Positions 8,472 through 15,794 of a stretch of 64,000 nt of DNA are shown piece after piece. Source of the stretch: Tolypothrix sp. PCC 7712 (GTDB lineage: Bacteria; Cyanobacteriota; Cyanobacteriia; Cyanobacteriales; Nostocaceae). The stretch lies in NCBI RefSeq assembly GCF_025860405.1, contig NZ_CP063785.1:5333390-5397389 (forward strand). The letters run 5' to 3'. The notes under the pieces were generated by a model. The model did no database searches and was not told where the DNA came from. It saw only the letters and a list, made by a program, of their open reading frames with translations. The position numbers and the translations under genes were made by a program. How positions within the stretch are numbered: position 1 is the first letter of the stretch; each line of letters begins with the position of its first letter.

Positions 8472-9383
8472 ATGAGTCAATCACTCAACTCAGAAGCTCC
8501 AACAGAGGAAGATCCCATTCTGCGAGTGCAAGCTGAAAATGATGCTTTGGTTGAGAGGGTAAACGAGCAGATTACACTCGAAACCTTCGATGCTACAGAT
8601 AAAGCAGTTCTCAAACAACTCGTGGAGGGTTTAGGAGATCCACGAGGATTGGTGCGACTGCGGTTTGCGGAAACCTTGGGTGAAATTGGTGAACCAGCAA
8701 CGCCATTTCTCGTAGCAGCATTGGCAAATCATGCCAATGTAGTCGTACGGAGAGCTGCTGCTAAGACACTCACGATCATCTCAGACCCTCGCGCTGTACC
8801 AAACTTGCTTGATGCTTTTCTGAATGATGAAGATACAGTAGTCAGAAGTTCAGCAGCTGGAGCGTTAGCGAGAACAGGAGAAGCGTCTGTACCAGCATTA
8901 CTAGAAATTCTGGCATCAGACAAACATCCACAAGATATTAAAGGTCATGCTGCATGGGCGTTGGCGTTTATTGGCTCGGAAGCAGCAGACTATCTATATC
9001 AAGCATTGAACGCCGCCTCTTTAGATGTGCGATGTGCTGTCATTGGTGCTCTCGGTCATGTGGCGCAAGAGCAGTCAGATGAAAAGTCCTGCAACCTGTT
9101 GGTTTCTGCCTTAACCGATCCAGAAGCGCTGATTCGCACCGAAGCCGCCGCAGCCTTGGGACAAGTTAATTATCCTCCCTCTGTACCGCATTTAATTCTG
9201 GCAATTCATGATACCGATTTAGATGTGAGGAAAGCCGCAATTAATTCACTTGGTAAAATTGGCGATCGCGCCGCTAATAAACCATTACAAGCGCTACTTA
9301 ATGATGAACAGGAAGTAGTGCGCGTTTTGGCGAAATTAGCGATCGCGCAAATTGAACGTCAATCCGAAGAAGATGATTGGTAA
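8472..9383 (+). CDS. HEAT-repeat bilin lyase or lyase chaperone (CpcE/CpeF/CpeZ type)
   Basis: A 303-residue protein built from five to seven HEAT-like repeats, such as LGDPRGLVRLRFAETLGEIG, VVRSSAAGALARTGEAS and DVRKAAINSLGKIGDRA. This is the architecture of the E/F-type bilin lyases and their chaperones. Next to pebA and pebB it is most likely to help attach phycoerythrobilin; a CpeF-like role is possible but cannot be decided by eye. The ATG at 8472 follows AAGGA at a good distance and is preferred over a TTG ten codons upstream. The last 122 bases of the gene occur a second time at 10020-10140, beyond a toxin-antitoxin pair. Confidence 0.75.
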   Translation: MSQSLNSEAPTEEDPILRVQAENDALVERVNEQITLETFDATDKAVLKQLVEGLGDPRGLVRLRFAETLGEIGEPATPFLVAALANHANVVVRRAAAKTLTIISDPRAVPNLLDAFLNDEDTVVRSSAAGALARTGEASVPALLEILASDKHPQDIKGHAAWALAFIGSEAADYLYQALNAASLDVRCAVIGALGHVAQEQSDEKSCNLLVSALTDPEALIRTEAAAALGQVNYPPSVPHLILAIHDTDLDVRKAAINSLGKIGDRAANKPLQALLNDEQEVVRVLAKLAIAQIERQSEEDDW

Positions 9384-9417
9384 CAAGATATCTTGCTGAT
9401 CTGCTGTATAGGGGTTG

Positions 9418-9714
9418 CTAGGTTCGTGTCTGCCAAGATGTTGGATCACGCCGACCATGAAAAATGGCGATCGCAATGACCCGACTCGATACAACCCGAT
9501 AATATACAGCGTAGGGAAAGCGCTGGATTACTGCCCGTCGAATGTCTCTATATACAACTGCGTAAGACTCTGGCATTTGGCAAATTCGATTGAGCATTTC
9601 GTCCACACAGTCCAAAAACTCGTCACCCAGCCCTGGCTGTTGGCTTTCGTACCAAGTATAAGCTTCATCTAGTTCTTCGCGAACCTCTGGACGAAATACT
9701 AATGCATAATTCAT
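9418..9714 (-). CDS. ParE/RelE-type toxin
   Basis: A 98-residue toxin of the RelE/ParE superfamily. The pattern MNYALVFRPEVREELDEAYT then WYESQQPGLGDEFLDCVDE, the RRAVIQRFPYAVYYRV strand pair and a C-terminal FHGRRDP are family marks. Members either cleave mRNA on the ribosome or poison gyrase; the subclass here looks ParE-like. Its start overlaps the stop of the antitoxin gene by four bases (ATGA), so translation is coupled. It lies antisense and convergent to the HEAT lyase gene. Confidence 0.88.
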   Translation of the reverse strand: MNYALVFRPEVREELDEAYTWYESQQPGLGDEFLDCVDEMLNRICQMPESYAVVYRDIRRAVIQRFPYAVYYRVVSSRVIAIAIFHGRRDPTSWQTRT

Positions 9715-9935
9715 CGCTGTCTTTTAACAGATGCTTTGATGTCTTCCCAAGTTAATACATTATCTGGATTCTTTTCATAGTCCTCAATCCGATAATCAAG
9801 CTCCCGTTTTTGCGCTTGGGTCAATTCAGGGTAAGCTTGCTCGGCTGCAATGCTATCCCAGATTGCTTGCACAAGACGAATTCGCTCTTCAACACTGAGG
9901 GCTGCAATTTCATTCAATGTAGCCGTAATGTCCAT
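9711..9935 (-). CDS. addiction-module antitoxin (TIGR02574-type)
   Basis: A 74-residue antitoxin of the putative addiction module component family, typified by LSVEERIRLVQAIWDSI near residue 15 and a C-terminal segment with LTWEDIKASV. Its partner is the overlapping ParE-like toxin downstream. The antitoxin precedes the toxin, as in most such pairs. Members normally neutralise the toxin and repress their own promoter, which would lie within the 85 bases upstream. Confidence 0.85.
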   Translation of the reverse strand: MDITATLNEIAALSVEERIRLVQAIWDSIAAEQAYPELTQAQKRELDYRIEDYEKNPDNVLTWEDIKASVKRQR

Positions 9936-10019
9936 GCAGAGTAATTTAAATTTAGGAGTAGGCGATACACTCTCAATATAGCGGACAAAGTTTTATCCAT
10001 CAAAGAGAAATATTGTTGA

Positions 10020-10140
10020 GCGATCGCGCCGCTAATAAACCATTACAAGCGCTACTTATGATGAACAGGAGGTAGTGCGAGTTTTGACGAAATTAGCGAT
10101 CGCGCAAATTGAACGTCAATCTGAAGAAGATGATTGGTAA
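10020..10140 (+). pseudogene. duplicated 3' end of the HEAT-repeat lyase gene
   Basis: These 121 bases repeat the last 122 bases of the lyase gene (9262-9383) with a handful of substitutions and one deleted base, including the ...EDDW-stop end. There is no start or remaining gene body. With the intact copy it forms a direct repeat around the toxin-antitoxin pair, as expected if that module entered by an event that duplicated the target gene end. Confidence 0.9.
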
Positions 10141-10143
10141 TGA

Positions 10144-10887
10144 TTAATGAGGTGTAATATCCATATTAAAAAGTAAAGGCAAAAGTTCTTCAGCACGACC
10201 TAAATACTCTTCTTGAAAGTAAGGATTTTTAGGTTTCATCGGTTCTAGATTGATGAATATGGTTCTAGCACCCACATAATTTGCCGAACGTACAAAGTTG
10301 GCTGCTGGCCATACAGTTCCTGATGTACCTATGGCAATAAAAAGGTCACAATCTCGTAAACTTTGCTTGGCAAGCCACTCTTGCTTAACTGGTATTTGCT
10401 CGCCAAATAGCACAATATCCAAACGTAATGGAGAATTACAAAGCTGACAAATAGGTAACAAATCTGTGTGGGGATGTCTGTCTAAATAAGGAGCCAAGCT
10501 ACAAGTTGGATTACTACACTTTGTATAATTAACGTTACCATGCAGTTCAATAACATTACGGCTACCTGCACGTTGATGTAATCCATCAATATTTTGAGTA
10601 ATTAAGGTAAATTTTTGGTTGGGAGACAATCGCGCTTCTAAATTAGTTAGTGCTAGATGAGCTGCGTTGGGTTGAGCAGTTTCTAATTGGCTCCTCAGTT
10701 TACCAAACAGTTGCCAGATGGCTAAGGGATTAGTTTCAAGAACCGAAATATCGGCAGACTCAAAAGGATTAATCTCGTTCCATAAGCCGCCTTGACCGCG
10801 AAATGGTTGAATCCCAGATGCGGCTGATACCCCAGCCCCTGTGAGAACAACAATATTACGGTAGTCAGAAAAATCTAGAGATTGCAT
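10144..10887 (-). CDS. Sir2-family NAD-dependent protein deacylase
   Basis: A 247-residue sirtuin. NAD-binding motifs GAGVSAASGIQPFRG and TQNIDGLHQRAG, the catalytic His in ELHGN, four zinc-binding cysteines (the CSNPTC pair and a later CQLC) and the FGEQIP and AIGTSGTV motifs are all present, so it should be active. Bacterial members remove acetyl or longer acyl groups from lysines. The gene stands alone between duplicated intergenic segments, with its stop next to the duplicated lyase fragment. Confidence 0.93.
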   Translation of the reverse strand: MQSLDFSDYRNIVVLTGAGVSAASGIQPFRGQGGLWNEINPFESADISVLETNPLAIWQLFGKLRSQLETAQPNAAHLALTNLEARLSPNQKFTLITQNIDGLHQRAGSRNVIELHGNVNYTKCSNPTCSLAPYLDRHPHTDLLPICQLCNSPLRLDIVLFGEQIPVKQEWLAKQSLRDCDLFIAIGTSGTVWPAANFVRSANYVGARTIFINLEPMKPKNPYFQEEYLGRAEELLPLLFNMDITPH

Positions 10888-10937
10888 TGACTTTGCCAGA
10901 TAATTTTTAGGTAAAAATTATACAAGCTTCAAATAAG

Positions 10938-11156
10938 GAGTTAAAAGAATGATTTGCTGCTTTTGGAGCGATCGCACCCCATAAGATACAGTTACAGGCG
11001 GTACTCCATGAGTTTGCTATTTCACTATTTTGCCTTGAAATCATCTATAGCAAATAGTAGATTATTGGGCAGAGCTCAATACAAAATGAGATCAGTTTGA
11101 CATACCCATCAATAAATCAGCGCCAAACGAGATGAATCTGGCGATCGCTCTTAATT
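10938..11156. repeat. dispersed repeat, short copy (lacks DUF433 gene)
   Basis: About 219 bases nearly identical to 13298-13725, except that the longer copy has about 213 extra bases carrying a DUF433 gene. Shared blocks include AAAGAATGATTTGCTG, TTACAGGCGGTACTC and TTTGCTATTTCACTATTTTG. The insert boundary in this copy lies near 11010. The two copies stand in direct orientation around the frp and ocp genes. Confidence 0.85.
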
Positions 11157-11236
11157 ATTGCTTATCAAAAACTCTCCGCGTCCCCATGTCTACCTCCCTG
11201 CATCAGCCCTAATGCCAGACTTGATATTACTAATAG

Positions 11237-11563
11237 CTACATCCGTGAAAGAGAGCCAATCTTAGTAAGTTTATCCTGATCCAGCCCCTTGAGTTCATCC
11301 AGATGCAACCATCCCTGTTTAATCAGAGTTGCAAAAACAAATACGAGAACTGAATAGTTGTAATCATACTTGCCATCAATCTCGTGTCTTTTGGCACTCA
11401 GAAAGTTATGCAACCGCCAGATATCTTCCAATTCGGAAATCTGAACGGCGTTGTCGCGAACGTCCTGAATCAGGGCGTTGATTTCTCGCTCGTATGCTTT
11501 TTGAAAGGCGGCTTGAGCAACTTCTTGTTCTAAATCAGACCAACTAACTTCGTTTACCTTCAT
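11237..11563 (-). CDS. frp: fluorescence recovery protein
   Basis: A 108-residue FRP, the protein that binds active (red) orange carotenoid protein, detaches it from the phycobilisome and speeds its return to the orange form. The signature LSAKRHEIDGKYDYNYSVLV with the following FVFATLIKQGWL matches the family core, and the length fits. The frame extends upstream to 11680, but the ATG at 11563 is chosen because it gives the family length; overlong start calls are a known problem for FRP. It lies 285 bases downstream of ocp on the same strand, the usual arrangement. Confidence 0.9.
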   Translation of the reverse strand: MKVNEVSWSDLEQEVAQAAFQKAYEREINALIQDVRDNAVQISELEDIWRLHNFLSAKRHEIDGKYDYNYSVLVFVFATLIKQGWLHLDELKGLDQDKLTKIGSLSRM

Positions 11564-11848
11564 GCTCCCATCCCAAAATACTCTCCTCCAAGAGAGCAAA
11601 TTCACTTCATAAGGGAACTCCAAAAAATAAATTATTCCGTTAAAGTCGTTAACGGTTGACAGTTCACAGTTAACCGTCAACCGTCAACAATAGCAATGGA
11701 ATATTTTTTACTTGGAAGTCTCTAATACAATTTTTGATAGTGTACTGCGTCAGACCGCAGATTTATCATTGGTGGAGGTGTAGAGCTTTGCCCTCTGCGA
11801 GGATTGATCACCCTATCACCTCATTTCCTAAGTCTGTTTCTTCTAGTA

Positions 11849-12808
11849 CTAGCGAACCAAATTCAGTAACTCTTTGGGAGATGCTAGTAAGTCTATTGCC
11901 ACAAAGAAGATTTTATTCTCAGGAGTTAGCAAGAATCTCCAAGCCATATTCATACCCACACTAGCTCCAAACCAGGGAGTTTGCACTGTACCTGTAACTT
12001 TGATCTGAGTGTAACCATCCTCTACGGCTTCAGACACACCTCGCTGTGGTATTAACTTGAGGTTCTGACAATCTTCTCGGAAAAACCGATAGACTGCTTC
12101 CTTACCTGCGATCGGTTTTTGAAAGGGAGGTTGCAGCGCACCATCGGGAGTGAATAACTCAATCAACGCATCAAAGTCGTTGGCATTTAAGTTATCCATA
12201 TAACTCAGGATGGTTGGATTATCTATCCCCTCGATAGTGACAGGAGTCCGTTTAGCCATTTCTTTCGGCGGAGCCACAGGTTCACTAACCTTGGTATAAC
12301 TGCCCAATTTGCTGGGATCATACCCCATATCAACTACAGAATTACGCAGCACGGTAATTTGCTGTCCTGCATCTAGCTCCCTAATTGCTTGCAGAACTGC
12401 GGCTGCATTTGCTGATAGTCGATAACCTTGTGGAATAGGAGCTACAATACCCTGCTCCATCCACTCTGCAAGCCGATACCAAAAACCAAGTTTGATGTTT
12501 ACAGACCAAATTGCATAGGTACGGCAAATGGGCGTATCAGCACGGTTTGCTAGGTCACACATGACCTGAGTTTGTTCCTGGAAAGACATTTGCTTGAGTT
12601 CATTCAAGGTGTTTTCTGCAAATACCATATTTGCAGCGCCAGGAGCAGCGATGGTAATCGTTTTACCCATTTCTAGGTAAGCAAACCAGATGAGCGCTAG
12701 CTGATCCTCAGCACTCAGTTGGTTGAAGCGAGCAATGGTTGCGGGGACTGAATCGGCAGTCAATGTTTCGGGAAAGATACCGCGAGCTGAATCGATGGTA
12801 AACGGCAT
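11849..12808 (-). CDS. ocp: orange carotenoid protein
   Basis: A full-length 319-residue OCP, the blue-light-activated carotenoid protein that quenches phycobilisome excitation. The N-terminal all-helical carotenoid-binding domain (about residues 15-165, start MPFTIDSARGIFPETLTADS), a linker and the C-terminal NTF2-like domain (about 190-315, with NANDFDALIELFTPDGALQ) are complete. The closing segment LLASPKELLNLVR is typical. With frp directly downstream this looks like an OCP1-type system with FRP-dependent recovery. Confidence 0.95.
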   Translation of the reverse strand: MPFTIDSARGIFPETLTADSVPATIARFNQLSAEDQLALIWFAYLEMGKTITIAAPGAANMVFAENTLNELKQMSFQEQTQVMCDLANRADTPICRTYAIWSVNIKLGFWYRLAEWMEQGIVAPIPQGYRLSANAAAVLQAIRELDAGQQITVLRNSVVDMGYDPSKLGSYTKVSEPVAPPKEMAKRTPVTIEGIDNPTILSYMDNLNANDFDALIELFTPDGALQPPFQKPIAGKEAVYRFFREDCQNLKLIPQRGVSEAVEDGYTQIKVTGTVQTPWFGASVGMNMAWRFLLTPENKIFFVAIDLLASPKELLNLVR

Positions 12809-13297
12809 AAGTGAACCTTAATTAAGAGTTTATGGATGATCAAGCTCAACGCTTAACTGACGTTTACAGCTTTATTTGTGTAAATCTATTTAGTAGTATT
12901 AACTATTTGCAACAAAAAGTAAAGAAACTTAATAAATTTTTGTGTCGGTCAAGACAGTAATTGCAGCATCAAGCCTAGCAGTCATATCTTGTGAGTGATT
13001 GATTTGAAGACAGCATAAGGAGCTAATACGCCCTTGCGGTTTCCCAACTTGTAGCGACTGGCATCTCAGAGGATCAAGATAGGGTTTTCTAGTTTCTGCA
13101 TAGATGCAGGAATTATCACTGAATCAGGCGGATATGCTTGTAAAAGCCGGAAATTAAACACTATTCCAGGGTTTTATGTCCAACTTTCAGTTTTTACATG
13201 GTGATGCGATCGCACCAAGCAAAGGCGTGTCTTTGTTGGTTTCAGGCAATAAAGCCCTTAATTATAGGGAAATTTTGCGGTACTACTTTGTTGTGGA
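12809..13297. other. intergenic region upstream of ocp
   Basis: About 490 bases without a supported gene. The AT-rich first 150 bases presumably contain the ocp promoter; no clear element could be picked out. The rest has stop codons in all frames and one HIP1-like GCGATCGC site near 13206. Confidence 0.4.
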
Positions 13298-13725
13298 AGT
13301 TAAAAGAATGATTTGCTGTTTTTGGAGCGATCGCACTCCATGAGATAAAGTTACAGGCGGTACTCAATAAGCAGATATTTAAGATCTAATTAGAGCAGCT
13401 TCCACTTGAGTTTTGGTGAGTTCGTATTCTTGCATAACTTCTTCTTTGTTCATACCACCAGCTAGAGAACCGATGATAATAGAGATGGGAACACGGGTTC
13501 CAGTAATGACAGGTGTGCCGTGGTGGATGGCAGGATCTACAGTGATATGTGGGGCAATTTCCATCGCTACTTTCTCAATGTTTGCTATTTCACTATTTTG
13601 CCTTGAAATCATCTATAGCAAATAGTAGATTATTGGGCAGATCTCAAGACAAATTGAGATCATGTTGACATACCCATCAAGAAATCGGCCCTAAACGAGA
13701 TAAATATGGCGATCGCTCTTAATTC
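13298..13725. repeat. dispersed repeat, long copy (contains DUF433 gene)
   Basis: Direct repeat of 10938-11156. Matching flanks are 13298 to about 13366 and 13580-13725. The roughly 213 bases between them, absent from the other copy, hold the whole short DUF433 gene. The right end runs into the 3' end of the TetR gene at 13719. Confidence 0.85.
13379..13564 (-). CDS. DUF433-family antitoxin-like protein, short C-terminus
   Basis: A 61-residue DUF433 protein (ITVDPAIHHGTPVITGTRVP, then a MNKEEVMQEY helix and a TKTQVEAALI helix). DUF433 proteins are small winged-helix-like proteins often paired with PIN-type or DUF5615 toxins as antitoxins. No such toxin is adjacent. The usual last 12-15 residues (YAAEL-type helix) are missing, so it may be truncated. 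The ATG at 13564 follows GAGAAAG and is preferred over one 16 codons upstream. The gene lies exactly in the segment that distinguishes the two copies of the dispersed repeat. Confidence 0.65.
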   Translation of the reverse strand: MEIAPHITVDPAIHHGTPVITGTRVPISIIIGSLAGGMNKEEVMQEYELTKTQVEAALIRS

Positions 13726-14486
13726 TCCACAAACTGTTTACCACAGTCCTTACAGAGATAGCACTGTTTCCCCCGTCGATAGCCATTTTTAGACAATTGC
13801 TGTGATTGACAATGAGGACATTTCATTACTTTCATTACAGGACTCAACCGACTATCGCCCACATATGGCTCTAAATACGACACCAACAAATCCTCAATCT
13901 GCTGTACTAGTTGTTGGCGATGCTGTTGATCGGGGTTACGCAGTGCTGACAAAATCAGAGCATTACTGCTGTGAACACAAACCTCTGCTAACAGATGACA
14001 TTGCACCTCACTTAAATTTGGATTTCTTGGCTGTAAAAGACTTGAAGTAAAGTCAATTGCTTCCTGAGTCATACTGTCATCAATCGACTGGAAAACCTCA
14101 CGTTTCATATAAAACTGCACAAACACTACCCGTGATACAGGATGCTCAAACATCTCCGTTACAGCCGTTACAAGCCTATGTACCATTTGCCTCAGAGGTA
14201 AAGCGATAATTTCTGGTGTGTTTAGCTGTGCCCATAAAACCTGAACTCGCTCGATATGACGTAATTCCATTGCATGAAAAATGGCAGCTTTATCAGGAAA
14301 AAACTGATATAGAGAACCGATCGCTGTCCCGGCTTTTGCTGCAATCAGATGAGTAGTAGCCGCTTCATAGCCCATCTCATCAAATACAGCCGCTGCTGCA
14401 TCTAAAATTTTTTCGACTCGTTCTTTACCTCGCTGCTGTTTGGGTTGACGACGAAGATTACTTGACAAATGTGAATGTTCTGTCAT
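13719..14486 (-). CDS. TetR-family repressor with C-terminal transposase-like zinc ribbon
   Basis: A 255-residue protein. Residues 15-65 form a TetR helix-turn-helix (ILDAAAAVFDEMGYEAATTH then AGTAIGSLYQFFPDKAAI), followed by a helical ligand-binding domain to about residue 215. The tail, from VMKCPHCQSQQLSKNGYRRG to CYLCKDCGKQFVEN, is a CxxC...CxxC zinc ribbon. Its wording matches the N-terminal zinc ribbon of IS1-type transposases (InsA) common in Nostoc, so it looks like a fusion left by an insertion element. The gene is divergent from the Rieske oxygenase gene 56 bases away, which it probably regulates. Confidence 0.85.
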   Translation of the reverse strand: MTEHSHLSSNLRRQPKQQRGKERVEKILDAAAAVFDEMGYEAATTHLIAAKAGTAIGSLYQFFPDKAAIFHAMELRHIERVQVLWAQLNTPEIIALPLRQMVHRLVTAVTEMFEHPVSRVVFVQFYMKREVFQSIDDSMTQEAIDFTSSLLQPRNPNLSEVQCHLLAEVCVHSSNALILSALRNPDQQHRQQLVQQIEDLLVSYLEPYVGDSRLSPVMKVMKCPHCQSQQLSKNGYRRGKQCYLCKDCGKQFVEN

Positions 14487-14542
14487 ATTTTAGAAACACG
14501 ACGGATATTTCACAATTTTATAACTTGCTTGCGGAGAACTCT

Positions 14543-15568
14543 ATGGAGTCTATGCTTCCTGGTGCGCCCTGGTTGTTAGCGCACAAGTCTATGCTGGCAG
14601 TGAATCAACCCCAGAAAATATCTTTGTATGGTGCTGACTATGTGATGTGGAAGGATGGGAATGGAGACATCCATGCGTTACCTAACGCTTGTCCACACAT
14701 GGGTGCAATGCTATCAACCGGATGGTGTGAAGCCGAAAGCGATAGCACAAGTACCGTAGTTTGCCCGTTTCATGCGCTGAAATTTGATAGTTCAGGCTGC
14801 ACTATTTTACCTGGATCGAACAAGAAAACATTACCGCTACTCAAACCCTTAGAACTCATCATTCAAGGGGATTTTATCTGGTCTTACGGAGGATACGAGC
14901 CAAAAATACCTATTCCCAGCGTACTGAATGACATTGCCAATCATTACGACTTTATTGGGCATACCGCAGATAGAAGCGTAGAGACAGATCTACTAACTAT
15001 GTTGCTGAATATGCACGATTACAATCATCAAAATGGCACCCACCGGGAATTGTTTCGGATTACCGAGGTGAATTTTCATCAATTTATTGATCATGGGCAT
15101 CACTCCCATGCCTTTTATGATATGCCTGCAGCCCCCTATAGTTTACTAGAAAAGCTGAGAAAACCAGATTTATTTTTGCTACCAACCACCATTAAGGCGC
15201 ACCTGGAAAATCATTTCCCTGCTTTTGTGATTTTTCATGGAAAAACACCGTTAGGTAAAGCAGCGCAATGTCACATCTTTGTACCAGAAGCCGAGAATCG
15301 GACAAGAACTTACTTATTACTATTTGGTCAAGCCAAGCACCCGGCTTTTAAGGTATTAGGCAACACCTATCTTAAATTTGGCAAGGTTGTAGTGGATCAA
15401 GATGCAGATATTCTCAGCAAAATTTATCCAGATACACCTCAGAAAATTAAACTCAATAATGAAGTGGGTATGGATTGGGTACGCCGTAATTTTGCCAGCT
15501 TTCCTGATGTAGTTTCGCCTCAACTATCTATGCAGCGTCACACCGCAAATATAGTTGACAGGGTTTGA
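14543..15568 (+). CDS. Rieske non-haem iron oxygenase
   Basis: A 341-residue oxygenase. The Rieske [2Fe-2S] ligands are C50-x-H52 (CPHMG) and C74-xx-H77 (CPFH). The mononuclear iron site follows as D159-xx-H162-xxxx-H167 (HDYNHQNGTH). Such enzymes take electrons from a ferredoxin or reductase and hydroxylate or cleave aromatic or cyclic substrates; the substrate cannot be read here. The ATG at 14543 has GGAG seven bases upstream and avoids overlap with the divergent TetR gene; an ATG at 14462 would overlap it by 25 bases. Control by the adjacent TetR is likely. Confidence 0.85.
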   Translation: MESMLPGAPWLLAHKSMLAVNQPQKISLYGADYVMWKDGNGDIHALPNACPHMGAMLSTGWCEAESDSTSTVVCPFHALKFDSSGCTILPGSNKKTLPLLKPLELIIQGDFIWSYGGYEPKIPIPSVLNDIANHYDFIGHTADRSVETDLLTMLLNMHDYNHQNGTHRELFRITEVNFHQFIDHGHHSHAFYDMPAAPYSLLEKLRKPDLFLLPTTIKAHLENHFPAFVIFHGKTPLGKAAQCHIFVPEAENRTRTYLLLFGQAKHPAFKVLGNTYLKFGKVVVDQDADILSKIYPDTPQKIKLNNEVGMDWVRRNFASFPDVVSPQLSMQRHTANIVDRV

Positions 15569-15578
15569 TCCATCAATT

Positions 15579-15616
15579 AGGAGGTAGTAAGAGTTTTGGT
15601 GAAACTAGCGATCGCA
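15579..15616 (+). repeat. weak third copy of the lyase 3'-end fragment
   Basis: A 38-base stretch (AGGAGGTAGTAAGAGTTTTG then GTGAAACTAGCGATCGCA) that matches 10068-10105 at most positions, and so a part of the HEAT lyase gene end. It begins 10 bases after the stop of the Rieske gene. Similarity was judged by eye. Confidence 0.5.
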
Positions 15617-15794
15617 GTTTTGGCATTGCCGCACCTTGTGAAGTATAATGTATTATGAAAGTAATACATTGAAAACCTACGGTAAAAGTATATGTAGTCC
15701 CTCGTCTCAATCAAATTCGGTGCAAGTGGCGAATGTTAACTTGCTTAGTTGTTTAATTTCGTCACGAAATTATTTGATTACAGAAAAAGGGAAT

